A stretch of 22,704 nt of DNA. Origin: a virus. The DNA lies in the IMG/VR virus record IMGVR_UViG_3300025379_000082, positions 1 through 22,704 of that record. One strand, 5' to 3'. The position numbers and the translations under genes are program-made. The number at the start of each line of letters is the position of its first letter. The first letter of the stretch is position 1. Positions 13,535 through 20,705 of the stretch are shown here, piece after piece. The notes beneath the pieces are model-generated. The model searched no databases. It was not told the DNA's origin and worked only from the letters and a program-made list of their open reading frames with translations.

Positions 13535-14437
13535 TCAATATGTACCGTAGATTCCTAGTGGATCTGACCAACCAAAAGAGTAACGCTCTCTTGATTTGTA
13601 ACGTACGTTCCCTGTATCAAAATCTCCGTCCATTGAATTTTGCAGGGGTGTACGCTCGAAGTGTTTCATACCGTTAGGTACATCGGTTAACAAGAACCAA
13701 GCATTAGGCGCTGTCAAGAAGTGATTGATTGTGTATCCTTCTGGGATAGAACCATTGTTCTCGATAGCGTTAATGTCGTTGTTGTTTGTACCAACACGCA
13801 ATTTAGTTTCGAGCAAGCGAGTTGCAACGAACTGTAGTGCAGGTGGAACAATCAACTTCTTGGGCTTAGCGGCGATCAAAAGACCACGCTCATCTGTCCA
13901 AGCTGCGATCTGAATAACTGCGTTTTCAAGCGCTGTTTCGTTCAGGTCAGCAGGTGTAGATGGTGCGTTGGAGTTTGTTCCACCGTTAACCAATGGGTGT
14001 GAAGAGTTAAACAAAGATACACCGTCACCACCAACATAAGCGGAGTTAAATCCGTTATTAAGTGGAGCAGCAGCTTTTACCTGCTTTGTGTATGCCATAG
14101 CACGGGCAAGACCCTTGGTGTAGCGAGCAGACAAGCTGTCGTACAAGTTATCCTCAATCGCCTCTTCGGTGATTGCGAATCCAAGAGCAATAGTCTCATG
14201 GTTATAGCGAGTTGTCCATGCCTCTTGCGCATTGTCGTAGCTGATGGCTGTGCCCTCGGCTTTGACTGGTGCTGCTGAGAAACCAGACAGTTTTGTTTCC
14301 TCTTCAAAAGAACGCTCAGAGGTTTCTGTTTCATAGATCTCTTTGTGCTCTTCTCCGTATCTTGCATACTCTAAACCAAACAATGCGTTTAATCCAGGAA
14401 GCAATTCCTTCAATAGTTGTGCTCTTGAAATAGCCAT
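13535..14437 (-). CDS. Major capsid protein, Mu gpT-like, 300 aa
   Basis: The pattern matches what I know of Mu gpT-like major head subunits: an N-terminal helix (AISRAQLLKELLPGLNALFG), an extended acidic arm (EEHKEIYETETSERSFEEET), then YNHETIALGFAITEEAIEDN, a spine-helix region SLSARYTKGLARAMAYTKQV, LFNSSHPLVNGG, and a beta-rich second half with KKLIVPPALQFVATRLLETK. The end, ERYSFGWSDPLGIYG, is typical. The length of 300 is near that of gpT-type proteins. It comes after the scaffold-like and capsid accessory genes, and a strong terminator follows it, as often seen for highly expressed capsid genes. AAGGAG stands seven bases before the ATG. Confidence 0.82.
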   Translation of the reverse strand: MAISRAQLLKELLPGLNALFGLEYARYGEEHKEIYETETSERSFEEETKLSGFSAAPVKAEGTAISYDNAQEAWTTRYNHETIALGFAITEEAIEDNLYDSLSARYTKGLARAMAYTKQVKAAAPLNNGFNSAYVGGDGVSLFNSSHPLVNGGTNSNAPSTPADLNETALENAVIQIAAWTDERGLLIAAKPKKLIVPPALQFVATRLLETKLRVGTNNNDINAIENNGSIPEGYTINHFLTAPNAWFLLTDVPNGMKHFERTPLQNSMDGDFDTGNVRYKSRERYSFGWSDPLGIYGTY

Positions 14438-14452
14438 TTAATTGCTCCTTAA

Positions 14453-15376
14453 TTAAGCGGTTTGAGTACCAGTAGCATTGTAGTAAGAATTCAAACCAAA
14501 GTTCATCTTAAAGAGTCCTTCTGGGTACTGAGTAAATACTAATGTACTGTTTGCTGGGATGGTAATACCTGTAGAGGATGTACCTGCGGGAGAAACAACT
14601 GTTGCTGCCTGTGCGTTAATAGTAACGGCAGTTGCACCAGCCGCTGCTGCGGTAGCTACAAAAGAACCTGTTCCAATGTATTGACCGTTAGCTGCTAAGT
14701 AACCAACTTCTGTACCAATAGGCAAAGCCACTGGTAATGCGCTGGTAACAAGTGATGTACCGCCGCCGCCGCTTGTTAAAGTAGCAGTTGTAGCAGTAGC
14801 TGTATCACGAACTAGGTCAACCAAACGGAATGGGAATGTGCTGGTTGTTGCATATGATGGTGTGCTTGTTACGGCAATACCGTTATATGAATCGCCAGTA
14901 TTAATGTTTCCACCAACCGCTGCTGTAGAACCTGAGTAGTCTGAACCATAGAAGTTCAAACCAATCATAGGTGTAGAGATTGAACCTACTGTAATGCTAG
15001 TTGTACTTGTGGTAGCAACTGCTTTAAAGAGGACATCTGGATCATCAGTAACGTAAGCAAATGCGTCACCAGCCAATGTATTGGCGGGCCAATATTGACT
15101 GAAACGTTTTTGTTTAGATACTGGATCTGTGAATGTACAACCCACGAAGATACCGACTTGACCGTAACCTGCTCCACCAGTTGTTGCTGATGCGCCTGTA
15201 GTCATTGTTACACGAGTTACATAGCCACGGGTAATTGCAACCATATCGCCAAAGTAAATATTGGTTCCAAAGTTATACTGAATCGGCAATTGTCTTGTCG
15301 ATGCTGCATAAAATTGTCCACCAATAAGACTTACTGGCTTAAACCCGTATGGTGCGGGAATTGTTGGATATGCCAT
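14453..15376 (-). CDS. Capsid accessory/decoration-type protein, 307 aa
   Basis: The N-terminus (AYPTIPAPYGFKPVSLIGGQ) with IYFGDMVAITRGYV, YGQVGIFVGCTFTDPVSKQK and RFSQYWPAN, then DAFAYVTDDPDVLFKA, is a pattern I recall from proteins encoded beside phage major capsid genes. Residues about 192-283 are Thr/Ala/Gly-rich (TATLTSGGGGTSLVTSALP, then VATAAAAGATAVTINAQ) and look like an extra beta domain. It is inserted before the final YPEGLFKMNFGLNSYYNATG. A decoration or capsid-stabilising role is inferred from position and all-beta content; it could also be a second shell protein. GGAG is eight bases before the ATG. Confidence 0.75.
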   Translation of the reverse strand: MAYPTIPAPYGFKPVSLIGGQFYAASTRQLPIQYNFGTNIYFGDMVAITRGYVTRVTMTTGASATTGGAGYGQVGIFVGCTFTDPVSKQKRFSQYWPANTLAGDAFAYVTDDPDVLFKAVATTSTTSITVGSISTPMIGLNFYGSDYSGSTAAVGGNINTGDSYNGIAVTSTPSYATTSTFPFRLVDLVRDTATATTATLTSGGGGTSLVTSALPVALPIGTEVGYLAANGQYIGTGSFVATAAAAGATAVTINAQAATVVSPAGTSSTGITIPANSTLVFTQYPEGLFKMNFGLNSYYNATGTQTA

Positions 15377-15392
15377 TTAAATCTCCAAAAAA

Positions 15393-15842
15393 TTAACTTT
15401 TACCGAATGTCACCTCGGAACGTCTGTCTTTAAACAGAGGCATCCTTGGATCACTATTGCGCATGAAAGTATTGTCAACAGATTCCATTTGAGCTTTGTT
15501 TTGGTTAGCGTAGTATTCCTGCGCTTGCTTAACAAACTCAGCAGGGATTCTGCAAAGCAATAATCCACCGACTTCAATGCCACCTTTAAATCGTCCATCT
15601 TGAACTTCATGCATCATTAACTCAGGATAATCTTCAGACTTGCAAGGCTCATAACCTTCACGAAGTCTCATAGAAATATTCTTAGGATCTGCTTGACCAA
15701 CCATACTGATGCGGATGTACCTGTGTTCCCAACCTGGTCGTGGATCAGGCATTGGTAACTGCTCAGGTGGCCTCCATGCATCTGGACGTTGGAAAGCTGC
15801 ACGAGTTTCTACTTCTCTTGGTTTACGATTTTGTTCTGACAT
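15393..15842 (-). CDS. Conserved head-region protein, 149 aa
   Basis: The protein begins with a Pro/Arg-rich part (TRAAFQRPDAWRPPEQLPMP), then WEHRYIRISMVGQADPKNIS followed by MRLREGYEPCKSEDYPELMM and GLLLCRIPAEFVKQAQEYYA. I recall the ISMxGxADPxNxSMRxREGYEP...GxLLCRIPxE pattern from a family found between scaffold and capsid genes in environmental phages. The ending RNSDPRMPLFKDRRSEVTFG is also typical. It has no membrane segment and no catalytic motif. The gene lies two bases after the scaffold-like gene. A capsid assembly or minor head role is likely by position; the biochemical function is unknown. Confidence 0.78.
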   Translation of the reverse strand: MSEQNRKPREVETRAAFQRPDAWRPPEQLPMPDPRPGWEHRYIRISMVGQADPKNISMRLREGYEPCKSEDYPELMMHEVQDGRFKGGIEVGGLLLCRIPAEFVKQAQEYYANQNKAQMESVDNTFMRNSDPRMPLFKDRRSEVTFGKS

Positions 15843-15844
15843 GA

Positions 15845-16768
15845 TTAAGCTCCTTTTCTTTCTTTAGCAACCTGACGGGCATAGTCCTCTAATGAGACAC
15901 CAAGCCGCTTGGCGATATTTACCTGACTCTGGGTTAGTACGATTTTTTTAGACGCTGTACTCCTAGACGCAGGTGCTACTATCGACTTCTTGGGTGGAGG
16001 AGATGCATCCACTTCAGTATCGCTATCAAAAGCATCTGGAAACCTAGTACGCATTTCGGAATCAATTCTTCGGTAATACTCTTCGCTCGATGGATTTAAG
16101 CGCTCATCTTGCGTGAGTTCCTCGTGTATGGCAAGCGCATAACTGGTCATGCGCCGATCTGAGCCGAACCAAGGATTCTTATCTTTCCAGGCCTCCGCCT
16201 TTCGGTCTAGCTGCGCTGGTTGCGTTACCTGCGTTTGTACCTCATTCTTTTCCTCTTGTAAAGGGGTAGGCTTAAAATTATGTAACCTTTCTGCCTTAAT
16301 CGTAACGGCAGTTAGTTCACTTTGTGCCTCAGCCAAAGCCTCTGCATCCCCCGTCTCATAAGCAGCTTTGTACTTATTTTTGGCAGTTTGGATCTCATTG
16401 TCCACAACCTTTTTGGCTTGTTCTAAGAGAGCAGTTTGCCCTTGATTCAATGAACCTTTGAGCTTTTTGTTTTCTTCAACAACGGACTGAGCCAGCTTTA
16501 AAGCTTCCTCACGTTCACGATAAGCCGCTTCTTTTGCACGGCGTTCATCGTGATATCCCTTGGTGAAATGTTTAATTCTTTTCTTGACTGATTCGTTGTA
16601 TGTTTCCAACTCATCATCAGAAAATTCTTTGGGCGGTTCGTCTGCGGGCTTGCGACCACGATCTGGTTCAGGTGTATCGTCAATGATCTCAAGTTCTGGA
16701 GTCTCCTCCACTTCGACCTTGCTATCCACCTCATCAGGAAATTGAAATGTTCTTTTTTCTGTTGACAT
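15845..16768 (-). CDS. Probable capsid scaffolding protein, 307 aa
   Basis: The protein is highly charged. The acidic N-terminus (VDSKVEVEETPELEIIDDTP) is followed by a long helical, Lys/Glu/Ala-rich centre with RRAKEAAYREREEALKLAQS, KVVDNEIQTAKNKYKAAYET and a coiled-coil profile up to about residue 165. Then come an aromatic stretch AWKDKNPWFGSDRRM, an ALAIHEELTQDERLNPSSEE segment and a basic C-terminal helix (LGVSLEDYARQVAKERKG). This architecture, and the place just before the capsid genes, is that of tailed phage scaffolding proteins, whose basic C-terminus usually contacts the capsid subunit. The assignment uses position and composition; scaffold proteins share little sequence. AAGGA precedes the ATG. 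Confidence 0.8.
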   Translation of the reverse strand: MSTEKRTFQFPDEVDSKVEVEETPELEIIDDTPEPDRGRKPADEPPKEFSDDELETYNESVKKRIKHFTKGYHDERRAKEAAYREREEALKLAQSVVEENKKLKGSLNQGQTALLEQAKKVVDNEIQTAKNKYKAAYETGDAEALAEAQSELTAVTIKAERLHNFKPTPLQEEKNEVQTQVTQPAQLDRKAEAWKDKNPWFGSDRRMTSYALAIHEELTQDERLNPSSEEYYRRIDSEMRTRFPDAFDSDTEVDASPPPKKSIVAPASRSTASKKIVLTQSQVNIAKRLGVSLEDYARQVAKERKGA

Positions 16769-16777
16769 AGTTTTTCC

Positions 16778-17182
16778 TTATGCTGCTCTTTGAATACCAC
16801 GGGGGTCTTGCACGGTAGCCTCAACTTGATCGTCTTTGATCAAGCGAAATTCTTTGCCGTGTATCTTGATCCGTGTACCAGTATTGGGACGGACAATAAC
16901 AAAGTCACCGACTTTGCATGATGGCCCAGATGGGAATCTGGTTGCATCTTTGTATGCATCAGGCCCCATCTTCACTACGAATAATACTGGTGTCAGTACC
17001 TCTTCAAAGTGCATGGTCTGTGATGATTTAACTAACTCTCCTTCTCCTTCAAACTTCTCATCCACTTCAGGCAATACCGTCAGCAAATGAAACGTTTTAG
17101 GTTCGGGAAGTTGAGTAGCTTTGTCCTCCGCTTTCTTATTAAGAATGCCAGACAAGTCTACGGCTTGAACATTAAAGTCCAT
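16778..17182 (-). CDS. Phage GroES-like co-chaperonin, 134 aa
   Basis: Residues 29-134 fit the Cpn10/GroES beta-barrel order. KTFHLLTVLPEVDEKFEGEG gives the first strand, which corresponds to the LxVLP of GroES, then a mobile-loop-like ELVKSSQTMHF. LFVVKMGPDAYKD corresponds to the GxVxAVGPG strand. CKVGDFVIVRPNTGTRIKIH corresponds to the VGDxVLF part and EFRLIKDDQVEATV to the end. Residues 1-28 are an extra N-terminal arm. Such co-chaperonins replace GroES on host GroEL to fold large capsid subunits, as T4 gp31 does for gp23. Position between portal and capsid genes agrees. GGAGG precedes the ATG by six bases, and a predicted pseudoknot lies just upstream. Confidence 0.85.
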   Translation of the reverse strand: MDFNVQAVDLSGILNKKAEDKATQLPEPKTFHLLTVLPEVDEKFEGEGELVKSSQTMHFEEVLTPVLFVVKMGPDAYKDATRFPSGPSCKVGDFVIVRPNTGTRIKIHGKEFRLIKDDQVEATVQDPRGIQRAA

Positions 17183-17196
17183 AATTTTCCTCCGCA

Positions 17197-17239
17197 GGGG
17201 GCTACAAAATAGCTTACCGATACGCCCCCGCCATATCGG
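17197..17239 (-). promoter_or_regulatory. Predicted H-type RNA pseudoknot in the co-chaperonin leader
   Basis: In the minus-strand RNA, stem 1 pairs CCGATA (17239-17234) with TATCGG (17222-17217). The 11-base loop carries GGGGGC (17229-17224), which can pair with GCCCCC at 17202-17197. Loops are 4, 1 and 14 bases, all within classic H-type geometry. The second stem ends three bases before the GGAGG (17193-17189), so folding could hinder ribosome entry. It matches no riboswitch I know. Confidence 0.5.
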
Positions 17240-17248
17240 TTCACTTCG

Positions 17249-17452
17249 TTATTCGTTGTCTTCGTCTTCCTTGAAACGTCTCATCATGGTGTCTATCTCG
17301 CCTTTGCAAAGGGACAAGCCCTTGAAAACACCACACATTTCAGAATACTCGGCATAGTCCCTGGCACTTTTGCCAGACAATGCAACTGCATATTGGTCTT
17401 CAATCTGCTTGATCTTTACCAATAGATGTTCAAGTATTTTTGCTTCCATCAT
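17249..17452 (-). CDS. Small coiled-coil protein, 67 aa
   Basis: Nearly all helix: residues 1-25 (MEAKILEHLLVKIKQIEDQY) and 43-67 (FKGLSLCKGEIDTMMRRFKE) show hydrophobic residues at heptad spacing, separated by SGKSARDYAEYSEMCG. The ATG overlaps the portal stop by four bases (ATGA), so expression is coupled to the portal. I recall comparable 60-75 residue helical proteins after portal genes in environmental phages, with a central YxxxxGxxxGL-like turn before the second helix. It may be a portal-associated or assembly factor. No enzymatic motif is visible and the function is unknown. Confidence 0.75.
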   Translation of the reverse strand: MMEAKILEHLLVKIKQIEDQYAVALSGKSARDYAEYSEMCGVFKGLSLCKGEIDTMMRRFKEDEDNE

Positions 17453-20040
17453 TCACCTTTCTTTGGTTCAGGCTTCTTAGGTTGTTTAGCCTGTTGCTCT
17501 GCTTGACGTTTACGAATCTCATCCATCTGCTTGGCGGAATCTGCCGCAATTTGCATACGCTGCATTTCTTGAGACGCTCTCATGCGAGCCATCTGTTGTT
17601 GCTCAGCCAAACTCTGCTCATGTTTTTGCTGCAACATCCTTAAGTTAAGTTGATGCTGTTGCTCTTGCTGAGTTAAGCTTTGCTCATGTTGTTGCGCCGC
17701 AGTCTGAAGATTTTGTTGTGTCTCAGCAATCTTTGCGTGCTCTTCAATCGCAGGATTAGGCCCAGCTTTTTGTTGTGCTTGTTGTGCTTTAATCTGCAAC
17801 TCAGCCTGTTTGATTTGTAAATCACCCTGGACTTTTTGCGCTCTGGTCTGTGCATCCATTTGTGCAATCTGCAATTCTTTCTGTTGCATTTGTACCAAAG
17901 GATCTTGAGCTTGTTGGGCTGCTTGTTGTTGTGCCGCCTGTCCTTTGCTTTGTGCAAGAACCTGTTGCGCCGCTTGTGCAGTGAGCTGAGATATCTGCAC
18001 TTCCAACTCTTTAGGCATATCAACATCTGGCTCTGGCAACATAGCACCAAGTTGTTGTTGAATCTTATTCCTATATTGGAAAGCCAAGTGTTCAGATATA
18101 TGCGCCATGATTGCGGACTGCATCTGTTGTCCCATAGGACTTTGACCAACCTGCGCCTGAAGCAAAGGATCTTGCATCATCGCTTGGTGAACCGCAATAT
18201 GCGCATCGTGATCTTGATACATAAACGCTTTGGTAGGTTTTCCTTTTAAGAAAGCCATGTTCTCTGAGATTGGATCTCTTGGTTTTTGATCGTCTTCAGT
18301 TGGAACAATGTCCTCGGCGTTCGGTATTCCAATTACATCTAACATCTGTCTATGTAACTTGGGAAGATTATAAATTTGGGGCGCTTGCTGTGCCATCTGC
18401 ATTGCAGCTTGGTACTGCATAAGCCTTTGCGCCATCGTAGAACTGTTAGGATCACTGACGGGTATGACTTCAACCAAATCATAATCGCTTTGCTTTGCGC
18501 TTTTATCCGCCTTCTCTGGATCATATTCATAATCTTCTGGTGCAAAGTCACGGATCATTGGCTTGAGCAGTTTGAATTCCTGCTTCATAGAGTAATGAAC
18601 CCTGGCTTGTACCGCACTCATGGTCTTAAGCTGTCTCTCTAAGAGAGCAAGCGTAGTTCCTACTGGAGCATTGGCTGACATATCGCTGATATTCATGTCA
18701 GCAATTGATCCAAGCTTCCTTGCCTCGTCAGTAATCGTAGCAAGTAGCGAAGCCAACACTTGACTTGGCTCTTTGTACGGCAAAGTCATGATGTTGTCTT
18801 TGATTGACCCGCCAGGAACGTCTACATCCCTAAATTCCCCTGGTGCAATTGGTGTATCGTCCCCTTTTACACGCAAACCTCTGGCTTTTAGACCGCCAGG
18901 TAAGTTAGCAAGTGATCCTGCGTCCACCAATTGGCGAATAATCATCGTTCCAGCCCTGGCATAACCACCAATCAGGTGAATTAAACCAAATCCGTACGCT
19001 CCAAACCCAGGAATGTAGGTATATTGGATGAAATGCTGACGCTTAAGGAACTTTTTATCGCCCTTTTCCCAGTTTCTACGGATAGAAAGTACCTTTCTTG
19101 ACCCTCTTTCTATCGTAATCACATAAGGTTTTGGTATTTCATCCTCATCCTCATCCCCTGGCATGACACAATCCACATGAATTTCAGCCAAGTGGTATCT
19201 ATCGTCATCCGTTATAGAGTATCCAGACTCATCCGCCTTCTTCTTTTCGATATCCGTGGGTATATGCATGGGTTCACCCAGCTCTATATCCCTGTAAAAC
19301 CCAGCAACTTGTAGTTTATGGATTTCGTTTTTGGTCTTTCTCATCAAATGAGTGACCCGCTCGCAGTGCATCACCCCACTTGACCCATACGGCATGATCA
19401 AATCTTCTGCGCCTACATACATAGATACAGGTCTACCCAAATTTAAGTCTGGATAAACTTTCTTAAACGCAGATCCAATCAATCCTAGATTAAGCAAAAG
19501 CCTTTCATGCTCTGGTCGATACTCTGGCATCTTCTCTACCAGATAATAGTTCATGTGGTTTTGAACCCGCATGGACGCTTCCATCTTGAGGCGATCTATC
19601 GCCCCCATAATTTCCGTCTTTACTGGGCCAGCCGCAGGAAACGTTTCAGTAATCGTTTCTGCTTGGAAACGAATGGCAGCTTCTGTGAGCACCGTGCTAA
19701 ATACACCACAAGCGCCGTTCCAAGGTTCCGTTCTTTCTTCATATTTCATCCCCAATACTTCAAGACCTTTGACATATGTTTCAGCCCAGTCCTTGCGGGA
19801 ATGGACATCCTCATCCACTTCTTCTATCAACTTGCCCGCCAAAGATTGGAGTTCACCCTCATCCATCTCTTCAGCCAAGTTTGCATCAAAGTCATTCGAC
19901 AGTTCATGGTGTGGCATTAGATCAATTTCAATTCCACCAATGCCAACCTTCACATCTTCTGGATCTTCTACTTCAATTTCTATATCAGGCTCAACCGTAT
20001 TGAGTTGAGGTACATTTGAATACAATGCTTTATCTAACAT
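17449..20040 (-). CDS. Portal protein, 863 aa
   Basis: Residues 50-500 match what I know of podovirus-type portals: SRKDWAETYVKGLEVLGMKY, ERTEPWNGACGV, AETITETFPAAGPVKTE and EYRPEHERLLLNLGLIGSAF. These are followed by PGFGAYGFGLIHLIGGYARA with a helical wing GTMIIRQLVDAGSLANLPGG, and SDMSANAPVGTTLALLERQ with a long helix. This makes the dodecameric DNA channel at the capsid vertex and the dock for terminase and neck proteins. Residues about 675-852 are a Gln/Ala-rich coiled coil (QKELQIAQMDAQTRAQKVQG), then a basic PKKPEPKKGE end. The tail may form a portal barrel like that in P22, but it is longer and lower in complexity. Starts one base after the previous stop. Confidence 0.88.
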   Translation of the reverse strand: MLDKALYSNVPQLNTVEPDIEIEVEDPEDVKVGIGGIEIDLMPHHELSNDFDANLAEEMDEGELQSLAGKLIEEVDEDVHSRKDWAETYVKGLEVLGMKYEERTEPWNGACGVFSTVLTEAAIRFQAETITETFPAAGPVKTEIMGAIDRLKMEASMRVQNHMNYYLVEKMPEYRPEHERLLLNLGLIGSAFKKVYPDLNLGRPVSMYVGAEDLIMPYGSSGVMHCERVTHLMRKTKNEIHKLQVAGFYRDIELGEPMHIPTDIEKKKADESGYSITDDDRYHLAEIHVDCVMPGDEDEDEIPKPYVITIERGSRKVLSIRRNWEKGDKKFLKRQHFIQYTYIPGFGAYGFGLIHLIGGYARAGTMIIRQLVDAGSLANLPGGLKARGLRVKGDDTPIAPGEFRDVDVPGGSIKDNIMTLPYKEPSQVLASLLATITDEARKLGSIADMNISDMSANAPVGTTLALLERQLKTMSAVQARVHYSMKQEFKLLKPMIRDFAPEDYEYDPEKADKSAKQSDYDLVEVIPVSDPNSSTMAQRLMQYQAAMQMAQQAPQIYNLPKLHRQMLDVIGIPNAEDIVPTEDDQKPRDPISENMAFLKGKPTKAFMYQDHDAHIAVHQAMMQDPLLQAQVGQSPMGQQMQSAIMAHISEHLAFQYRNKIQQQLGAMLPEPDVDMPKELEVQISQLTAQAAQQVLAQSKGQAAQQQAAQQAQDPLVQMQQKELQIAQMDAQTRAQKVQGDLQIKQAELQIKAQQAQQKAGPNPAIEEHAKIAETQQNLQTAAQQHEQSLTQQEQQHQLNLRMLQQKHEQSLAEQQQMARMRASQEMQRMQIAADSAKQMDEIRKRQAEQQAKQPKKPEPKKGE

Positions 20041-20041
20041 A

Positions 20042-20695
20042 TTAAATCCTTGTAGGCTGCTCGCCCTCTAATTTATAAGCGTTTATTTTTTCAAAATTTA
20101 CTTCTGGCATAGCCAATCTCATTCTCATCTTGTGAAGATAATAAGATTTTTTTACATACTTATAACTGTTAGTGTTGAAATCATATTGAACACCTTCTGG
20201 TATTTCCAAATTATCTGTTTTTATGTCGCTATAAGATCTATCTTCCAATTGCTCAGAAGTTAAATATGTATCTCCCCATTCACGAACGTAGTCGGATGCA
20301 AATTGAGGTTTAACTCTCCATACGATTTGTTTTCTATCGTTTTCATCTAGCTCTTTAAAACCTTCATAGAAATTTTTTGCCAGCATTGCTTCGGCTTCTT
20401 TGGCTGTATATCCTTCTACCGCATAAGCCAAGGTGTCGTATGAAATTCTAATTACCTGCGCATCTCCAGCAGAATCTAAAGCCTTCAATGAAGCATCTGT
20501 AAAAAACTTATTTGCATCATGCCTTGGCAAGTCCATAAATGCCGTGGGTTCACCCATGACACAATAAAATTTTGACTCCATCCATTCAGTCAAACTTCTT
20601 GCGCAAGTAGGGCCGCTCCATTCAGAATAAACAACTGGCGCAGCCAGTGTGATTGCGCCCGCACCAATTGTCTGTAAAAAACTTCTACGCTTCAT
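20042..20695 (-). CDS. Protein with twin-arginine (Tat) signal, 217 aa
   Basis: The ATG at 20695 is chosen because AGGAG ends five bases before it; a GTG two codons upstream overlaps that site. The N-terminus MKRRSFLQTIGAGAITLAAP fits a Tat signal: RRSFLQ follows the SRRxFLK rule, then a mild hydrophobic core and a polar VVYSEW with possible cleavage near residue 24. The rest has CARSLTEWMESKFYCVMGEP with Cys31 and Cys45, AEAMLAKNFYEGFKELDEND and KKSYYLHKMRMRLAMPEVNF, with no known catalytic motif. The body may be exported folded. Three hand-counted 60-base blocks in its 3' half show about 28-33% GC, against about 48-52% in blocks of terminase and portal. This may mark a moron. Function is unknown. 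Confidence 0.72.
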   Translation of the reverse strand: MKRRSFLQTIGAGAITLAAPVVYSEWSGPTCARSLTEWMESKFYCVMGEPTAFMDLPRHDANKFFTDASLKALDSAGDAQVIRISYDTLAYAVEGYTAKEAEAMLAKNFYEGFKELDENDRKQIVWRVKPQFASDYVREWGDTYLTSEQLEDRSYSDIKTDNLEIPEGVQYDFNTNSYKYVKKSYYLHKMRMRLAMPEVNFEKINAYKLEGEQPTRI

Positions 20696-20705
20696 ATTCA
20701 CTCCT
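20693..20705 (-). promoter_or_regulatory. Ribosome binding site that sets the start at 20695
   Basis: On the minus strand AGGAG (20705-20701) overlaps the terminase stop TAG. Five bases then lead to ATG (20695-20693). The in-frame GTG at 20701-20699 overlaps the site and is an unlikely start. Confidence 0.75.

Noticed and set aside
14077-14367. 96-codon frame inside the major capsid gene
   Set aside because: It is an out-of-frame shadow of the gpT-like coding sequence with no supporting signals.
17197-17239. Known riboswitch (for example preQ1, which is also a small pseudoknot)
   Set aside because: The fold type is similar but the conserved bases I know for preQ1 are not present; kept only as an unnamed pseudoknot.
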